A stretch of DNA of 64,000 nucleotides from CAVSJJ01 sp963728395 (GCA_963728395.1 CAVSJJ010000004.1:372001-436000), one strand, 5' to 3'. Counted from the first letter of the stretch, positions 18,355 through 28,488 are shown. The notes: generated from the sequence alone by a model not told the origin. Translations and numbers: made by a program.

Positions 18355-19640
18355 GCGGCCCCCCGCTGTCCCCCAGGGCCGCCCGACGGGTGTTCCTCAC
18401 CCTCACCTGGACCCGATGGTTCCCGGTCGGGCTCGTCGTGGGGCTGACGACGCTGCTTCCCCTCGAGCGCGGCCTGACGATCGCCGAGGCGCTCACCGCG
18501 AGCTCACTCGCCGGGTTCGTCGTCTTCGCCCTCGAGCTGCCGACGAGCGGCTTCACCGATGCCCTCGGCCGGCGACCGGTCTACATCGCGGCCGCCGTCG
18601 TCAACGTCGCGGCCAGCAGCGTCTACCTGTGGGCGCATGCATTCTGGGCCTTCGCCCTCGCCGCCGTCCTCACCGGTGTCTTCCGGGCGCTGGACTCCGG
18701 ACCCCTCGAGGCGTGGTACGTCGACACCGTCCACGGCCACTCCCCGGACGCCGACGTCGACCGTGGCCTGTCGCTGCAAGGGATGCTCCTCGGCGGCGGG
18801 ATCGCCAGCGGGGCGCTCGTCTCCGGGGGCCTCGTGTGGTGGCACCCGATGACGAGCCAACCCGCGTTGTTCCTGCCGTTCGCCCTTGCCGTGGCGCTCA
18901 ACATCGGGCACGTCATCGTCGTCCTCGTCCTGCTCCGGGAGCCGAGCGGGCACGTGGACGCGACGGCCGTGCAGCGCGCCGCCCGGTCGGCGGCCGAGGC
19001 GCCGGCGGTCATCCGGGACGGGCTGCGGCTGCTGCGCACCAACCGGATCCTCCGCGGCGTCATCACCGTCGAGATCTTCTGGTCCGTCGCGATGGTCGTC
19101 TTCGAGACCTTCCAGCCGATCCGCCTCGCCGAGCTCGTCGGCGGCGAGGCCCGCGCCGGCGCGATCATGGGCCCCGTCGCCGCCGCCGGATGGGGCGTCT
19201 TCGCGGGCGGCTCGGCCCTTGCCGGCGCCCTGTCACCCCGGATCGGCGTCGTCCGGACCGCCATCCTGTCCCGGGTGCTCAACGGACTCGGCGCCGTCGT
19301 CATGGGACTGGTGGCCGGACCCGTCGCCCTCGTCGCGGCATACCTCGTGACGTACGGCCTGCACGGCACCGCCGGCCCGATGCACGCGACCCTGCTGCAC
19401 CGCGAGGCGCACGCACACAACCGGGCGACCGTGCTCTCGATGAACTCGATGGTCGCGTTCGCGGCCTTCAGCGTGGCGGCCCCGACTCTCGGCCTGCTCG
19501 CCGACGCCGTCTCGACCCAGGCGGCGATGGTCCTCGCCGGAGCGGTCAGCGTCCTGGGCGCGGTGTTCTACCTGCCCGCCCGGCGCCACGAACGGGCGAC
19601 GCGGGCCGGCATACCGACCACCGCGCCGGACCCGGCATAG
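18351..19640 (+). CDS. MFS transporter (drug or metabolite exporter)
   Basis: A 429-residue major facilitator with 12 predicted membrane segments. After helix 2 it has SGFTDALGRRPVYI, the loop 2-3 motif of MFS drug:H+ antiporters (GxxxDxxGRRP). Helices are well formed throughout and the C-terminus is a short basic tail. The substrate is not evident, but pairing with an ArsR-type regulator suggests inducible efflux. It overlaps that regulator by four bases and is followed by a long inverted repeat. Confidence 0.9.
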   Translation: MSGPPLSPRAARRVFLTLTWTRWFPVGLVVGLTTLLPLERGLTIAEALTASSLAGFVVFALELPTSGFTDALGRRPVYIAAAVVNVAASSVYLWAHAFWAFALAAVLTGVFRALDSGPLEAWYVDTVHGHSPDADVDRGLSLQGMLLGGGIASGALVSGGLVWWHPMTSQPALFLPFALAVALNIGHVIVVLVLLREPSGHVDATAVQRAARSAAEAPAVIRDGLRLLRTNRILRGVITVEIFWSVAMVVFETFQPIRLAELVGGEARAGAIMGPVAAAGWGVFAGGSALAGALSPRIGVVRTAILSRVLNGLGAVVMGLVAGPVALVAAYLVTYGLHGTAGPMHATLLHREAHAHNRATVLSMNSMVAFAAFSVAAPTLGLLADAVSTQAAMVLAGAVSVLGAVFYLPARRHERATRAGIPTTAPDPA

Positions 19641-19644
19641 CCCG

Positions 19645-19697
19645 CCGGTTCGAGGTATTCGGGTGCCGCTGCTGGGTGCCCGAATACCTCGAACCGG
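19645..19697. terminator. Bidirectional hairpin between converging genes (CGAGGTATTCG family)
   Basis: CCGGTTCGAGGTATTCGGG at 19645-19663 pairs perfectly with the right arm ending at 19697; the stem can extend further with a short loop. It sits between the ends of the MFS gene (plus) and the amylopullulanase (minus), so it can terminate both. A shorter relative with the same TTCGAGGTATTC core occurs at 29689, also between converging genes. Confidence 0.8.
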
Positions 19698-19709
19698 TAT
19701 GCCGCGGGG

Positions 19710-22700
19710 CTAGGGCTGGACGAAGACCGCCACCGTGCGGGCAGGCACCGTCGCCGTCCCGGTCGCCGCGTCCCACGTCGCGGTCTTGACGACGCCGTCG
19801 GATCCGTGCGCCTGGACCGGCGACAGCCGCGCCGACTGCCCGGTCATGCCCGGCACGACCTGCGAGACCGGCTCCGGGGTGGCGTTGAAGACGACGACGA
19901 GGCCGCGCAGGTGCCGGTCGGCACGACGCCCCCGGGTGTCGTCCACCCGCATCGCGATGACGCCGGCGTGGGCCTCGCTCGTGCCGCTCGCCGGGAAGGA
20001 CACCTTGTCCTCGATCGCCCGGGCCGACCCGAGCCGGAACAACGGCGTGGAGAACCGCAGCCGCAGCAGGTCCTGCGCCGCGGCGCTCGCCGCCTCGCGC
20101 TCGGCCGCCGTCGGCTGGAGTGCGGCGTCACCGAGGAGCGGGCGCATGGAGTCCCACTTCGCGGAGTTGTCGCCCGCCAGCGGGAGCCCGTGGCCGAACC
20201 CGTTGTCCGGGCCCGTCCAGTGGATCGCGTTGAACCAGTCGCCGCTGTCGTAGCTGTTGCGGTCGAAGGACTTGCTGCGCAGCAGGTCCGACCCCGCGTG
20301 CCAGAACGACGGTGTCTGCGACAGGGCCGTCGTCGCGAGGCTGAGCGTGTTCATCCGGATCCGGTTCTCCATCGACGTCGACTGCGGAAGCTTGTAGGTC
20401 AGCGCGTCCCACAGCGTCTCGTTGTCGTGGGCGTCGACGTAGGTCACGACCTCGTCCGGCTGGTCCGCATACCCCGCCGGTGAGCCGTTGTAGTCGACCT
20501 CGTCGCCCCGCACCACATCGCCCGCGGTGTTCCGGAAGGTGAAGTCGCGCAGGTTGCCGGCGAGCCCGAGCTGGACGAGATCGGTGTCATGCGCGAGCCC
20601 GGCCGCGGCGCCGTCGTTGATCGGGTCGCCGTTCGGGTCGGTCGCCTCCCCACTGCCGAATCCCTGCTTGCGCGGGTCGTCGTCGAACGGTCCGCCGCCG
20701 CGGACGGCATCCCGCAGCCGGTCGCTGAACGCGCCGATGCCGGTTCCGCCGAGCTGGCCCTGGGTGGCCTGGGTGAACAGGGCGTTGTCGGCAACCTCGC
20801 CGAAGTTCCACCCCTCGCCGTAGAGGTAGATCGACCTTCCGTCCACCCCGTCGCGGTGCAGCGTCAGCTTGTCGAGCGCCCGGCGGATGTCGAGCATCGT
20901 CGCCTTCGGCATGTGGCCCATGAGGTCGAACCGGAAGCCGTCGACCTTGTACTCCTTGGCCCACATGACGAGCGCGTCGACGGTCAGCTTCGTCATCATC
21001 GCGTGCTCGACGGCGAGGTTCTGGCAGCACGTCGAGGTGTAGACCTTGCCCCTTGCGTCGAGCCGGTGGTAGTAGCCCGGCACGATCTTGTCGAAGACCG
21101 ACTTCGGGTCCTGTCCGGAGGCGGTGTCGTGGTTGAAGACCTGGTCGAGGACGACCCGCAGCCCGTCGGCGTGTAGCGCCCCGACCATCGTCCGGAACTG
21201 CTTGATCCGGGTGCCGCCGTCCGCGGCGGCCGCCGACGAGGCGTAGGAGCCCTCCGGTGCCATGAAGTGCCACGGGTCGTAACCCCAGTTGAACGCGTCG
21301 TCGGCACGGATCTGGTCGATGCACGCCTGCTGCCCCTCGCCGTCCGGCGGCATCGAGGCGAGGTCGCCGCAGCCGGCAGTGGCCGGGGTCGACTGCTTGG
21401 CCGGGTCCTCCTCGATCGAGGCGATGTCGAAGGTCGGCAGCAGGTGCACGGTGTTGAGGCCGGCGTCCGCGAGCGCCCGCAGGTGCTGCGTCCCCGCGCC
21501 GTCGTCGGCGAACGCGAGGTAGCTGCCCCGGTGGTCGGCCGGCACCGTCGTGTCGGCCGCGGAGAAGTCGCGGACATGCAGCTCGTAGATCGTCGAGTCG
21601 ACGTCCTGCTTCAGCCTCGGCGAGGGGGTCCTGCGCCACTGGACCGGCTCGAAGGCCCGGTCGGACAGGTCGACCGCGACCGATCTCGTCGAATCGAGGG
21701 TCAGCGCCACCGAGTACGGGTCGGTGACGAGGTTGTGCTCGACCTTGCCGGTCGAGGGCACCCACACCTCGACGTCGTAGAGGTAGCGGGCGTTCTCGAC
21801 CCCGGCGCGCGCCGTCCACGACCCGTCGCCATGGCGCTTCATGGGTGTCCGGGTCGCGTCGGACACCGGCGCGTCGCCGGCCGCGTCGGGCGCCCAGGTG
21901 AGGATGTCGACGTTCTTCGCCGTCGGGGCCCAGACCCGGTATGCCGGGTGCCCTCCGTGGAAGGTGACGCCGTAGGTCCGCTTGCCGGCCGGCGCGGCAT
22001 ACAGGTCGTCGAGGACGAGGGCGGTCTGGACCCCGGTCGCGTCGAGGAGGGTGCCGGTCGTGTCGTACATCCCGACCGCGACCTGGCCGCGCAGGACGTC
22101 GTCGGCCTTCTTCGCCGTCTTGTGGTCGAGCCGAAGCGCGAGGTAGCCGTCGAGCTCTGGGTGGGCCACGACGACGGAGTCCGGCAGACCGGACGGGTCG
22201 TAGGTGAGCGGCGCCTGCTCACCGCCGGTGACGTCGGACGCGTCGACGGCGAGGCCACCGTCGGCCGACCAGGCCAGCCGCCAGCGCAGCAGCTCGGGCA
22301 TGGCTCCCTCGGGGACGAGGGATGGCGGCCAGGCGATGAGGTCCTTCTGCACCCAGATCGCCCGGGGCGTCGTGATGTCAGGCACGGATCCCCCCCTGGC
22401 GACGGTCGCGCTGATCTGGTGGGTCGCGAGGACGTAGCTGATCGTCACGACGAGCCCGTCCGAGGGCACGGAGAGGCTGACGTTCGCCCCGCCCGGCGTC
22501 CCGCCGGCGCCGTAGTTCTCGTCCCAGGACAGGCCGTGCGCGACCTTGAACTCGTAGACCCCGGCCGGGATCTGCGTCGTGCTGAAGGTGTAGGTCCCGT
22601 CGCCGTCCGGGTCCTCGAGCCAGGGCCGCATGCAGTCCGGCTGCCAGTCACCGGAGCAGCCGAGCTCGCTCTGGTAGCTGCCTGGCGCCGTGATGATCGG

Positions 22701-25487
22701 GCCCTGGGCATCGGAGGTCACCCAGTGGGTCGCATGGTCGTAGTAGAACGACACGGGTCCGCCGGGCGCCGTGTAGGAGATGTTGGCGCCGTTCTTGACG
22801 CCCCCCTCCCCGTAGTTCTCGTCCCAGCTGTTGTCGATGGCCGCCTTGTAGGCATAGTCGCCGGCGGGGATCGTCGGGTACGTCCCCTTCCAGATCTGGT
22901 CGTTGGCGTCGAGGGCGAGCTGGGCCTCGGGGCAGTCCGGTTGCCAGTCGCCGCTGCAGCCCATCGCCGTGTTGTGGTCCCCTGGCACGCTGACGGCGCT
23001 CGGCTGGGTGACCGGCCCGACGCCGCCCCCACCGCCGCCGGCCGGCGCGGGTTCGCCGACGACGGCATACGTCGAGGTCGCCGAGACGTGCCCGACGGAG
23101 TCCTTCGCGACCGCGCGGTACTCCAGGAGGGTGCCCTTGGCCATCCCGGACACGTCGTGGAAGACGCGGTAGGGCGCGTTGTCGTCGGTGCCGAGGGGCT
23201 TCCACCCGCTCGTCCCGACCGGGCGGTAGAGGAAGCTCACCTCGGCGAAGGTGTTCTGCGGGATGGCGGCCCGGATCTCGGCGCGGTCGCCGACGACCCC
23301 GCCGGCGCTCGGGGCCGTGAGATAGATCCCGGGCGCGGACTTCGGCTTCGCCATCGGCGAGCGGGCCTTCCACACCGACACCGACTGCGGCGGGACGGTG
23401 ACGGTGAGCCGGCCGTTACGGTCGGAGCGGACGGGGCCGGTCGCGCCGTAGATCGGCGCGAAGCCCTGCCGCTTGCCGTAGGTGTCGAAGGTGGCCGACT
23501 TCGCCGTCGTCGCGTTGTTGGCCGCGACGACATACTCGACCCGCCGCGTCGTGTCGATCCGGGAGAAGGCGAAGATGCCGGCGGAGCTGCTCGCGTAGCG
23601 CTGGATCTGCGCCCCGTCGGCGAGGGCCGGGAAGCGGTCCCGGAGCCGGGACAGGCCGCTGATGTACTGGTAGAGCGGCGAGGTCGGGTCGAAGCGGTCC
23701 ATCGACCCAGAGGGGCCGGTGAGGTTCGCCTCGCCGGCGTACTGCTGCACCTGGGTGGCGAACATGTCCTGGCGCGCGTCCTTGTCGCCGCCGGAACCGA
23801 TGAAGCCCTGCTCGTCGCCGTAGTAGGTGATCGGCTGGCCGCGGCCGAGGTACATCAACGCGTCCGCGAGCTTGACCTTCGCGAGGAGGTCCGCGTTGCT
23901 CGAGCTGGTCCCCTTGAGCAGGAAGCCGACCCGGCCCATGTCGTGGTTGCCGAGGAAGGTCGGCATCTCGTAGGCGTTGGAGTTGGTGTCGGTGTAGTAG
24001 TCGTCGTCGGCATAGAGGTCACGCAGGTCGGTGCCACTCTTGCCCTGGACCCAGTTGACGGCCTGGTTCTGGAAGCCGAAGTCGAGCGTCGCCGGCAGGT
24101 CGGCCTTCGTCGAGTAGATCGACATGAAGGACGGCCGGGCATCGTAGACCTCGCCGAACATGAAGAAGTCGGGGTTGTTCTGGGCCTTGGCCTCGGCGAG
24201 CATCGCCGGGCTCCACTTCTGCCAGAACTCGACGTTGACGTGCTTGGCCGTGTCGATCCGGAACCCGTCGACGCCGAAGTCCACCCACGCCCTGTAGATG
24301 TCCTCCATCCCCTGCTCGACGCCGAGCTTCTCGGTGAACAGGTCGTCGAGGCCGACGAAGTCGCCGTACTCGGCCGACTCACCGGCATACGTCGAGTCGC
24401 CGCGGTTGTGGTAGTTCGTCGGGTCGTTGAGCCAGGCGGGGACCTTGACGGTCTTGTCGGCCTCGGAATGGAAGTACGGGTGGTAGGGGAACGACGTGTC
24501 GGGGTTCATCGCCGGGAAGTCCGGCTTCTCGGCGTAGTTCTTGTCGTCGAAGACGTTGCCCTGGGCGTCCTTGTAGGGGTAGTCGGTCTTGTTCCGGTAG
24601 CCGTACTCGCCCTCGGTGTAGTCGATGACGTCGGCGGTGTGGTTGGTGATGATGTCGAAGAAGACCTTCATGCCCTTCTTGTGGGCCTTGCTGATGAGGG
24701 TCTTGAGGTCGCCGTTCGTCCCGAGGTGCGGGTCGACCTGGGTGAAGTCGGTGATCCAGTAGCCGTGGTAGCCGGCGCTCATGTTGTCGCCGGTCCCCTG
24801 GACGGGGCGGTTCTTGAACGAGGGCGTGAGCCAGATGGCGGTCGTGCCGAGGCCCTTGATGTAGTCGAGGTGGTTCGTCAGCCCCTTGAGGTCGCCGCCG
24901 TGATAGAAGCCCTTGTCGCTCGGGTCGAAGCCGGTGACGTCCCGGCCGCCGGTGAGCCCGCCGGTGTCGTTCGCCGTGTCGCCGTTGGCGAACCGGTCCG
25001 CCATGACGAAGTAGAACCGCTCCCTCGTCAGCGGCGTTCGCAGTGAGTCGGTCGCGTATGCCGCGTCGCCCGGCGTCGCGCCGTCCGGCACGTCAGTCGG
25101 GGCGATGCCGATCCGGTGGCTCGTGTCGTCGTAGGTGACGGCCAGCTCGGCCGGCCCGGCGAGGACGAGCGGGATGTTCGCGCCCCCGGCGACGCCGTCG
25201 GCGCCGTAGTTCTCGTCCCAGCTGTGGTTGACGACGACCTTGAGCTCGTACGCGCCGGCCGGCACGTCGAAGGTCGCGGCATACACCGACGAGGAGCCGA
25301 GCTGGGTCAGGTCGGATGCGGTGCACGTCTCGTCCCAGTCGCCGGCACAGCCGATCTCGGACTGCAGCGACCCGACGAGGGTCATCGTGCGGTTCGCGCC
25401 GACCGAGGTCGAGGCGGTGGCCACCCCCGCGGAGAGCGCGACAGCGATCGCGGCGAGGACGGCAAGCAGACGGCGCGCAGGTCTCAT
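19710..25487 (-). CDS. Secreted amylopullulanase (two GH13 catalytic domains, three X25 modules)
   Basis: A 1925-residue secreted enzyme for starch, glycogen or pullulan breakdown. The signal peptide is at about 1-26 (RRLLAVLAAIAVALSAG). X25-type starch-related modules, each with SWDENYG and GGAN, lie at about 34-125, 840-930 and 932-1025. The first GH13 domain (about 140-700) is alpha-amylase-like, with nucleophile Asp412, acid Glu446 and Asp516 (GNHD). The second (about 1050-1925) is pullulanase-like, with Asp1521, Glu1558 and Asp1688, so alpha-1,4 and alpha-1,6 cleavage are both expected. Both triads are intact. The ATG at 25487 is preferred over 25502 because GGGAG precedes it. No sortase signal was seen, so it is probably released. 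Confidence 0.93.
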   Translation of the reverse strand: MRPARRLLAVLAAIAVALSAGVATASTSVGANRTMTLVGSLQSEIGCAGDWDETCTASDLTQLGSSSVYAATFDVPAGAYELKVVVNHSWDENYGADGVAGGANIPLVLAGPAELAVTYDDTSHRIGIAPTDVPDGATPGDAAYATDSLRTPLTRERFYFVMADRFANGDTANDTGGLTGGRDVTGFDPSDKGFYHGGDLKGLTNHLDYIKGLGTTAIWLTPSFKNRPVQGTGDNMSAGYHGYWITDFTQVDPHLGTNGDLKTLISKAHKKGMKVFFDIITNHTADVIDYTEGEYGYRNKTDYPYKDAQGNVFDDKNYAEKPDFPAMNPDTSFPYHPYFHSEADKTVKVPAWLNDPTNYHNRGDSTYAGESAEYGDFVGLDDLFTEKLGVEQGMEDIYRAWVDFGVDGFRIDTAKHVNVEFWQKWSPAMLAEAKAQNNPDFFMFGEVYDARPSFMSIYSTKADLPATLDFGFQNQAVNWVQGKSGTDLRDLYADDDYYTDTNSNAYEMPTFLGNHDMGRVGFLLKGTSSSNADLLAKVKLADALMYLGRGQPITYYGDEQGFIGSGGDKDARQDMFATQVQQYAGEANLTGPSGSMDRFDPTSPLYQYISGLSRLRDRFPALADGAQIQRYASSSAGIFAFSRIDTTRRVEYVVAANNATTAKSATFDTYGKRQGFAPIYGATGPVRSDRNGRLTVTVPPQSVSVWKARSPMAKPKSAPGIYLTAPSAGGVVGDRAEIRAAIPQNTFAEVSFLYRPVGTSGWKPLGTDDNAPYRVFHDVSGMAKGTLLEYRAVAKDSVGHVSATSTYAVVGEPAPAGGGGGGVGPVTQPSAVSVPGDHNTAMGCSGDWQPDCPEAQLALDANDQIWKGTYPTIPAGDYAYKAAIDNSWDENYGEGGVKNGANISYTAPGGPVSFYYDHATHWVTSDAQGPIITAPGSYQSELGCSGDWQPDCMRPWLEDPDGDGTYTFSTTQIPAGVYEFKVAHGLSWDENYGAGGTPGGANVSLSVPSDGLVVTISYVLATHQISATVARGGSVPDITTPRAIWVQKDLIAWPPSLVPEGAMPELLRWRLAWSADGGLAVDASDVTGGEQAPLTYDPSGLPDSVVVAHPELDGYLALRLDHKTAKKADDVLRGQVAVGMYDTTGTLLDATGVQTALVLDDLYAAPAGKRTYGVTFHGGHPAYRVWAPTAKNVDILTWAPDAAGDAPVSDATRTPMKRHGDGSWTARAGVENARYLYDVEVWVPSTGKVEHNLVTDPYSVALTLDSTRSVAVDLSDRAFEPVQWRRTPSPRLKQDVDSTIYELHVRDFSAADTTVPADHRGSYLAFADDGAGTQHLRALADAGLNTVHLLPTFDIASIEEDPAKQSTPATAGCGDLASMPPDGEGQQACIDQIRADDAFNWGYDPWHFMAPEGSYASSAAAADGGTRIKQFRTMVGALHADGLRVVLDQVFNHDTASGQDPKSVFDKIVPGYYHRLDARGKVYTSTCCQNLAVEHAMMTKLTVDALVMWAKEYKVDGFRFDLMGHMPKATMLDIRRALDKLTLHRDGVDGRSIYLYGEGWNFGEVADNALFTQATQGQLGGTGIGAFSDRLRDAVRGGGPFDDDPRKQGFGSGEATDPNGDPINDGAAAGLAHDTDLVQLGLAGNLRDFTFRNTAGDVVRGDEVDYNGSPAGYADQPDEVVTYVDAHDNETLWDALTYKLPQSTSMENRIRMNTLSLATTALSQTPSFWHAGSDLLRSKSFDRNSYDSGDWFNAIHWTGPDNGFGHGLPLAGDNSAKWDSMRPLLGDAALQPTAAEREAASAAAQDLLRLRFSTPLFRLGSARAIEDKVSFPASGTSEAHAGVIAMRVDDTRGRRADRHLRGLVVVFNATPEPVSQVVPGMTGQSARLSPVQAHGSDGVVKTATWDAATGTATVPARTVAVFVQP

Positions 25488-25590
25488 CGATGGCTCCCTC
25501 ATCGCAGCACTGAACGAGAACTCCTCCGCGAGGGAACCTAGATGGGTAACCGTTGCGCCGCCAGGCGGGACGGAATGTTTGACGATTCCT

Positions 25591-27414
25591 TTACCGAGGG
25601 CGTCCCGGCCCTCCTCGGGGCGGCACGGGGGCGGACCACCTCGCGGGCGCCGTCGCCTCCCATGCCGGCTCGTCGGTCGCGAGGACCCCGCCGTCGGCCC
25701 CGAAGACGAGGAACCGGTCGAGGGTGCGGGCGAACCAGCGGTCGTGGGTGACCGCGACGACCGTGCCCTCGAAGGCGGCCAGGGCGTCCTCGAGCGCTTC
25801 GACGGAGTGCAGGTCGAGGTTGTCGGTCGGCTCGTCGAGCAGGAGCAGGGTCGCGCCGGACAGCTCGAGCAGGAGGATCTGGAAGCGCGCCTGCTGGCCG
25901 CCGCTCAGGGCGTCGAACGTCTGCTCGGCTGCGCGGGCCAGCCCGTACCGGTCCAGCACCCGGGCCGCCTCCTCCCGGGTGCGTCCGACGCGGTGGGCGT
26001 CCCCGCGGTGCAGGATCTCGACGAGGGTCCGCCCGCGCAGCTCGGGATGGCGGTGGGTCTGGGCGAACCAGCCGGGGCGCACCCGGGAGCCGAGCCGGAC
26101 CCGTCCGCCGTGCTCGACCGGCACCGGCCGGACGTCGCCGACCGGACGGTGCTCGACGTCGGGGTCGGTGCCACCGGCCGCCAGCAGCCGCAGGAAGTGC
26201 GACTTGCCTGACCCGTTGGCCCCGAGGACGCCGACCCGCTCTCCGAACCAGATCTCGGTCCCGAAGGCCCCGGTGAGGTCACGCCCGGAGCCGGCGGGCG
26301 GCATACCGTCCGCGGACGGGCCGGGCTCACCGGAGCCGGCCCGCAGGACGAGATCCTCGACGACGACCGCACGCTTGGCCGTCCGACCGCCGACGAGCCG
26401 CATCCGGACGTTCTGGCGCAGCGGGAGCGCCTCGGGCGGCCCCTCGTCCTCGAACCGCCGCAGCCGGGTCACCGCCGCCTGGAGGCGGGCCGCCATGTCG
26501 GAGTTGTATGCCGCCTTCTGCCGGTACATGACGACGAGCGCCTTGAGCTTGGCGTGCTCCTCGTCCCAGCGGCGACGGCGCTCCTCGAGCTTGTCGTTGC
26601 GGGCGGCCCGGGCCTCGTCGTACGTCGCGAAGCGACCCGGATGGACCCAGAGGGTGTTGCCGCCGCCGAGCGGCTCGAGTGTCGCCACCGGCGTCGCCAC
26701 CCGGGAGAGCAGCTCTCGGTCGTGGCTGATGAACAGGACGGTCTTGGCCGAGCCGACGAGCTGCTCCTCGAGCCAGCGCTTGGTCGGCACGTCGAGGAAG
26801 TTGTCCGGCTCGTCGAGGAGGAGGACCTCCTCGGGGCCGCGCAGCAGCGCCTCGAGAACGATCCGCTTCTGCTCGCCACCCGAGAGGGTGGCGAGGGTGC
26901 GCCACTGGGCGCGCTGGAAGGGCACGTCGAGGGCCGTGACCGTGCAGACGTCCCACAGCGTCTCGTAGTCGTAGCCGCCGACGTCGGCCCAGTCGGCGAG
27001 GGCCTGGGCGTAGGCGAGCTGGTCCTGCTCGGACTCGCGCTCCATCATGGCCAGCTCGGTCCGGTCGATCTCCGCGGCGACCGCCCGCACCGGTTCCGGG
27101 GCCACCGAGACGAGCAGGTCGCGCACCGTCGAGTCCTCCCGCAGCGGGGCGGCGCCGTCGGCGCGCTCCTCCCCCGGGCCCCGTGGGGCACCGATGAACT
27201 GGCGCATGACCCCGAGGCCGCCGCTGCGGGTGACGACGCCCTCGTGGGCGGCGAGGTCGCCGGCGATGATCCGGGTCAGTGTCGTCTTGCCGGTCCCATT
27301 GGGGCCGATGAGCGCGACCTTGGCGCCCTCGCCGACCCGCAGCGACACCTCGCGCAGCAGCGGTCGACCGTCCGGGAGGACGTAGCCGACACCGACGAGA
27401 TCGAGGTGGCCCAC
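25591..27414 (-). CDS. ABC-F family ATPase
   Basis: A 607-residue protein with two ABC ATPase domains and no membrane segments, typical of ABC-F proteins that act on ribosomes (translation factors or antibiotic-resistance factors). Domain 1 has Walker A IGPNGTGKTT and signature LSGGEQKR with LLLDEPDNFLD; domain 2 has GANGSGKS, LSGGQQARFQ and LLLLDEPTDNLDLHS. The linker between them (about 230-330) is helical and Arg/Glu-rich, as expected for the P-site tRNA interaction motif. The GTG at 27414 begins just before the first strand. The subtype is not clear, so a resistance role is not claimed. Confidence 0.9.
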   Translation of the reverse strand: MGHLDLVGVGYVLPDGRPLLREVSLRVGEGAKVALIGPNGTGKTTLTRIIAGDLAAHEGVVTRSGGLGVMRQFIGAPRGPGEERADGAAPLREDSTVRDLLVSVAPEPVRAVAAEIDRTELAMMERESEQDQLAYAQALADWADVGGYDYETLWDVCTVTALDVPFQRAQWRTLATLSGGEQKRIVLEALLRGPEEVLLLDEPDNFLDVPTKRWLEEQLVGSAKTVLFISHDRELLSRVATPVATLEPLGGGNTLWVHPGRFATYDEARAARNDKLEERRRRWDEEHAKLKALVVMYRQKAAYNSDMAARLQAAVTRLRRFEDEGPPEALPLRQNVRMRLVGGRTAKRAVVVEDLVLRAGSGEPGPSADGMPPAGSGRDLTGAFGTEIWFGERVGVLGANGSGKSHFLRLLAAGGTDPDVEHRPVGDVRPVPVEHGGRVRLGSRVRPGWFAQTHRHPELRGRTLVEILHRGDAHRVGRTREEAARVLDRYGLARAAEQTFDALSGGQQARFQILLLELSGATLLLLDEPTDNLDLHSVEALEDALAAFEGTVVAVTHDRWFARTLDRFLVFGADGGVLATDEPAWEATAPARWSAPVPPRGGPGRPR

Positions 27415-27506
27415 AAGGGGCCAGTCTGTCGCAGCCGGGGCGTCCGGCGCACCCGAGTTCCCGACGCCTGCCCGGGGGTGGGGCGACCGGCGGAAGGGGT
27501 CCGACG

Positions 27507-27558
27507 CGTTGTGTCCGGGTTTCTGGCCGCCCTGGCGACCAGGAACCCGGACACAACG
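27507..27558. terminator. Long inverted repeat after truA
   Basis: A 20-base arm (27507-27526, beginning CGTTGTGTCCGGG) pairs with 27539-27558 with one mismatch around a 12-base loop. It lies between the truA stop and the ABC-F start, both minus strand, and probably terminates the rpoA-rplQ-truA region. No T-tract. Confidence 0.75.
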
Positions 27559-27571
27559 ATGGAGGGGGGCG

Positions 27572-28453
27572 TCAGGAGAGCGGGTCGCGCATCGCCCGAG
27601 CGGTCTCGGCCCGGGCGGCGAGCTCGCCGTCGGGCGGATAGACGACCTCCTCGAGGCAGAGCCCGTGGGCCGGCATGACTCGCAGCCGCGGGTCCCGCGC
27701 CCCGGCGGCGAGGACCTGAGCCGGCAGGTCCGCGGCATACCGGCCCTCGCCGACGACGACGGCGGCGCCGACGAGGGCCCGGACCATGCTGTGGCAGAAG
27801 GCGTCGGCGACAACGCTCGCCTCGAGCAGGCCCGGCGCCGTGCGCGCCCAGGTGTACTGCAGCAGGGTGCGCACCGTCGTCGCCCCCTCGCGCCGTCTGC
27901 AGAACGCCGCGAAGTCGTGCAGGCCGACGAGTGCCGCGCCGGCCGCCCGCATCGCCTCGAGGTCGAGGCGGCGCGGGACGAGCACCGTGTCCCGACGACG
28001 CAGCGGGTCGAGGGCGCTCGGGTCGTCGCACAGCCGGTAGCGGTAGCACCGGCGCAGCGCCGAGAAGCGGGCATCGAAGCCGGGCGGTGCCGGGGAGACC
28101 GAGCGCACGACGATGTCCGGCGGAAGGATGCCGCGCAGCCGGGCGAGGGCGGCGTGCTCCGGGCTGCGCGAGGACCGACCGGGCAGGTCGCCCCAGGCCC
28201 CCTCGTCGATGTCGACGTGGGCGACCTGGCCGCGGGCGTGGACCCCCGCGTCGGTGCGTCCGGCGACGGTGAGCCGCACCGGCCGGGCGGCCCGCAGCAT
28301 CGTCGTCAGGGCGGCGCTCAGCTCCCCCTCGACGGTGCGCTGCTCGCGCTGGGCGGCCCAGCCGGAGAACTCGGTCCCGTCGTAGCCGAGGTCGAGGCGG
28401 ATCCGGAGCGTCCTCGGCGCCGGGCCGAACGGAACCGGAGCGGATGAATCCAC
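27572..28453 (-). CDS. truA: tRNA pseudouridine synthase A
   Basis: A 293-residue TruA, which makes pseudouridine at positions 38-40 of the tRNA anticodon arm. The catalytic Asp lies in TVAGRTDAGVHARGQVAH; other conserved parts are LDLGYDGTEFSGWAAQ and FCHSMVRALVGAAVVVGEG. It is the last gene downstream of rplQ on the minus strand, as in many actinobacteria, although here a divergent MFS gene has come between rplQ and truA. The start is a GTG at 28453. Confidence 0.94.
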   Translation of the reverse strand: MDSSAPVPFGPAPRTLRIRLDLGYDGTEFSGWAAQREQRTVEGELSAALTTMLRAARPVRLTVAGRTDAGVHARGQVAHVDIDEGAWGDLPGRSSRSPEHAALARLRGILPPDIVVRSVSPAPPGFDARFSALRRCYRYRLCDDPSALDPLRRRDTVLVPRRLDLEAMRAAGAALVGLHDFAAFCRRREGATTVRTLLQYTWARTAPGLLEASVVADAFCHSMVRALVGAAVVVGEGRYAADLPAQVLAAGARDPRLRVMPAHGLCLEEVVYPPDGELAARAETARAMRDPLS

Positions 28454-28488
28454 CCGCTCAGCGTAGACGCGTGCCAGAGTGCCTCTCA

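Noticed and set aside
21267..25046. A 1259-codon open frame on the plus strand opposite the amylopullulanase
   Set aside because: Shadow frame of a high-GC gene: Arg/Val/Gly/Asp-rich without domains, while the minus strand has two intact GH13 domains.
25591..27414. Specific antibiotic-resistance assignment for the ABC-F protein
   Set aside because: The linker between the ATPase domains cannot be classified by eye, and no adjacent resistance gene supports it.
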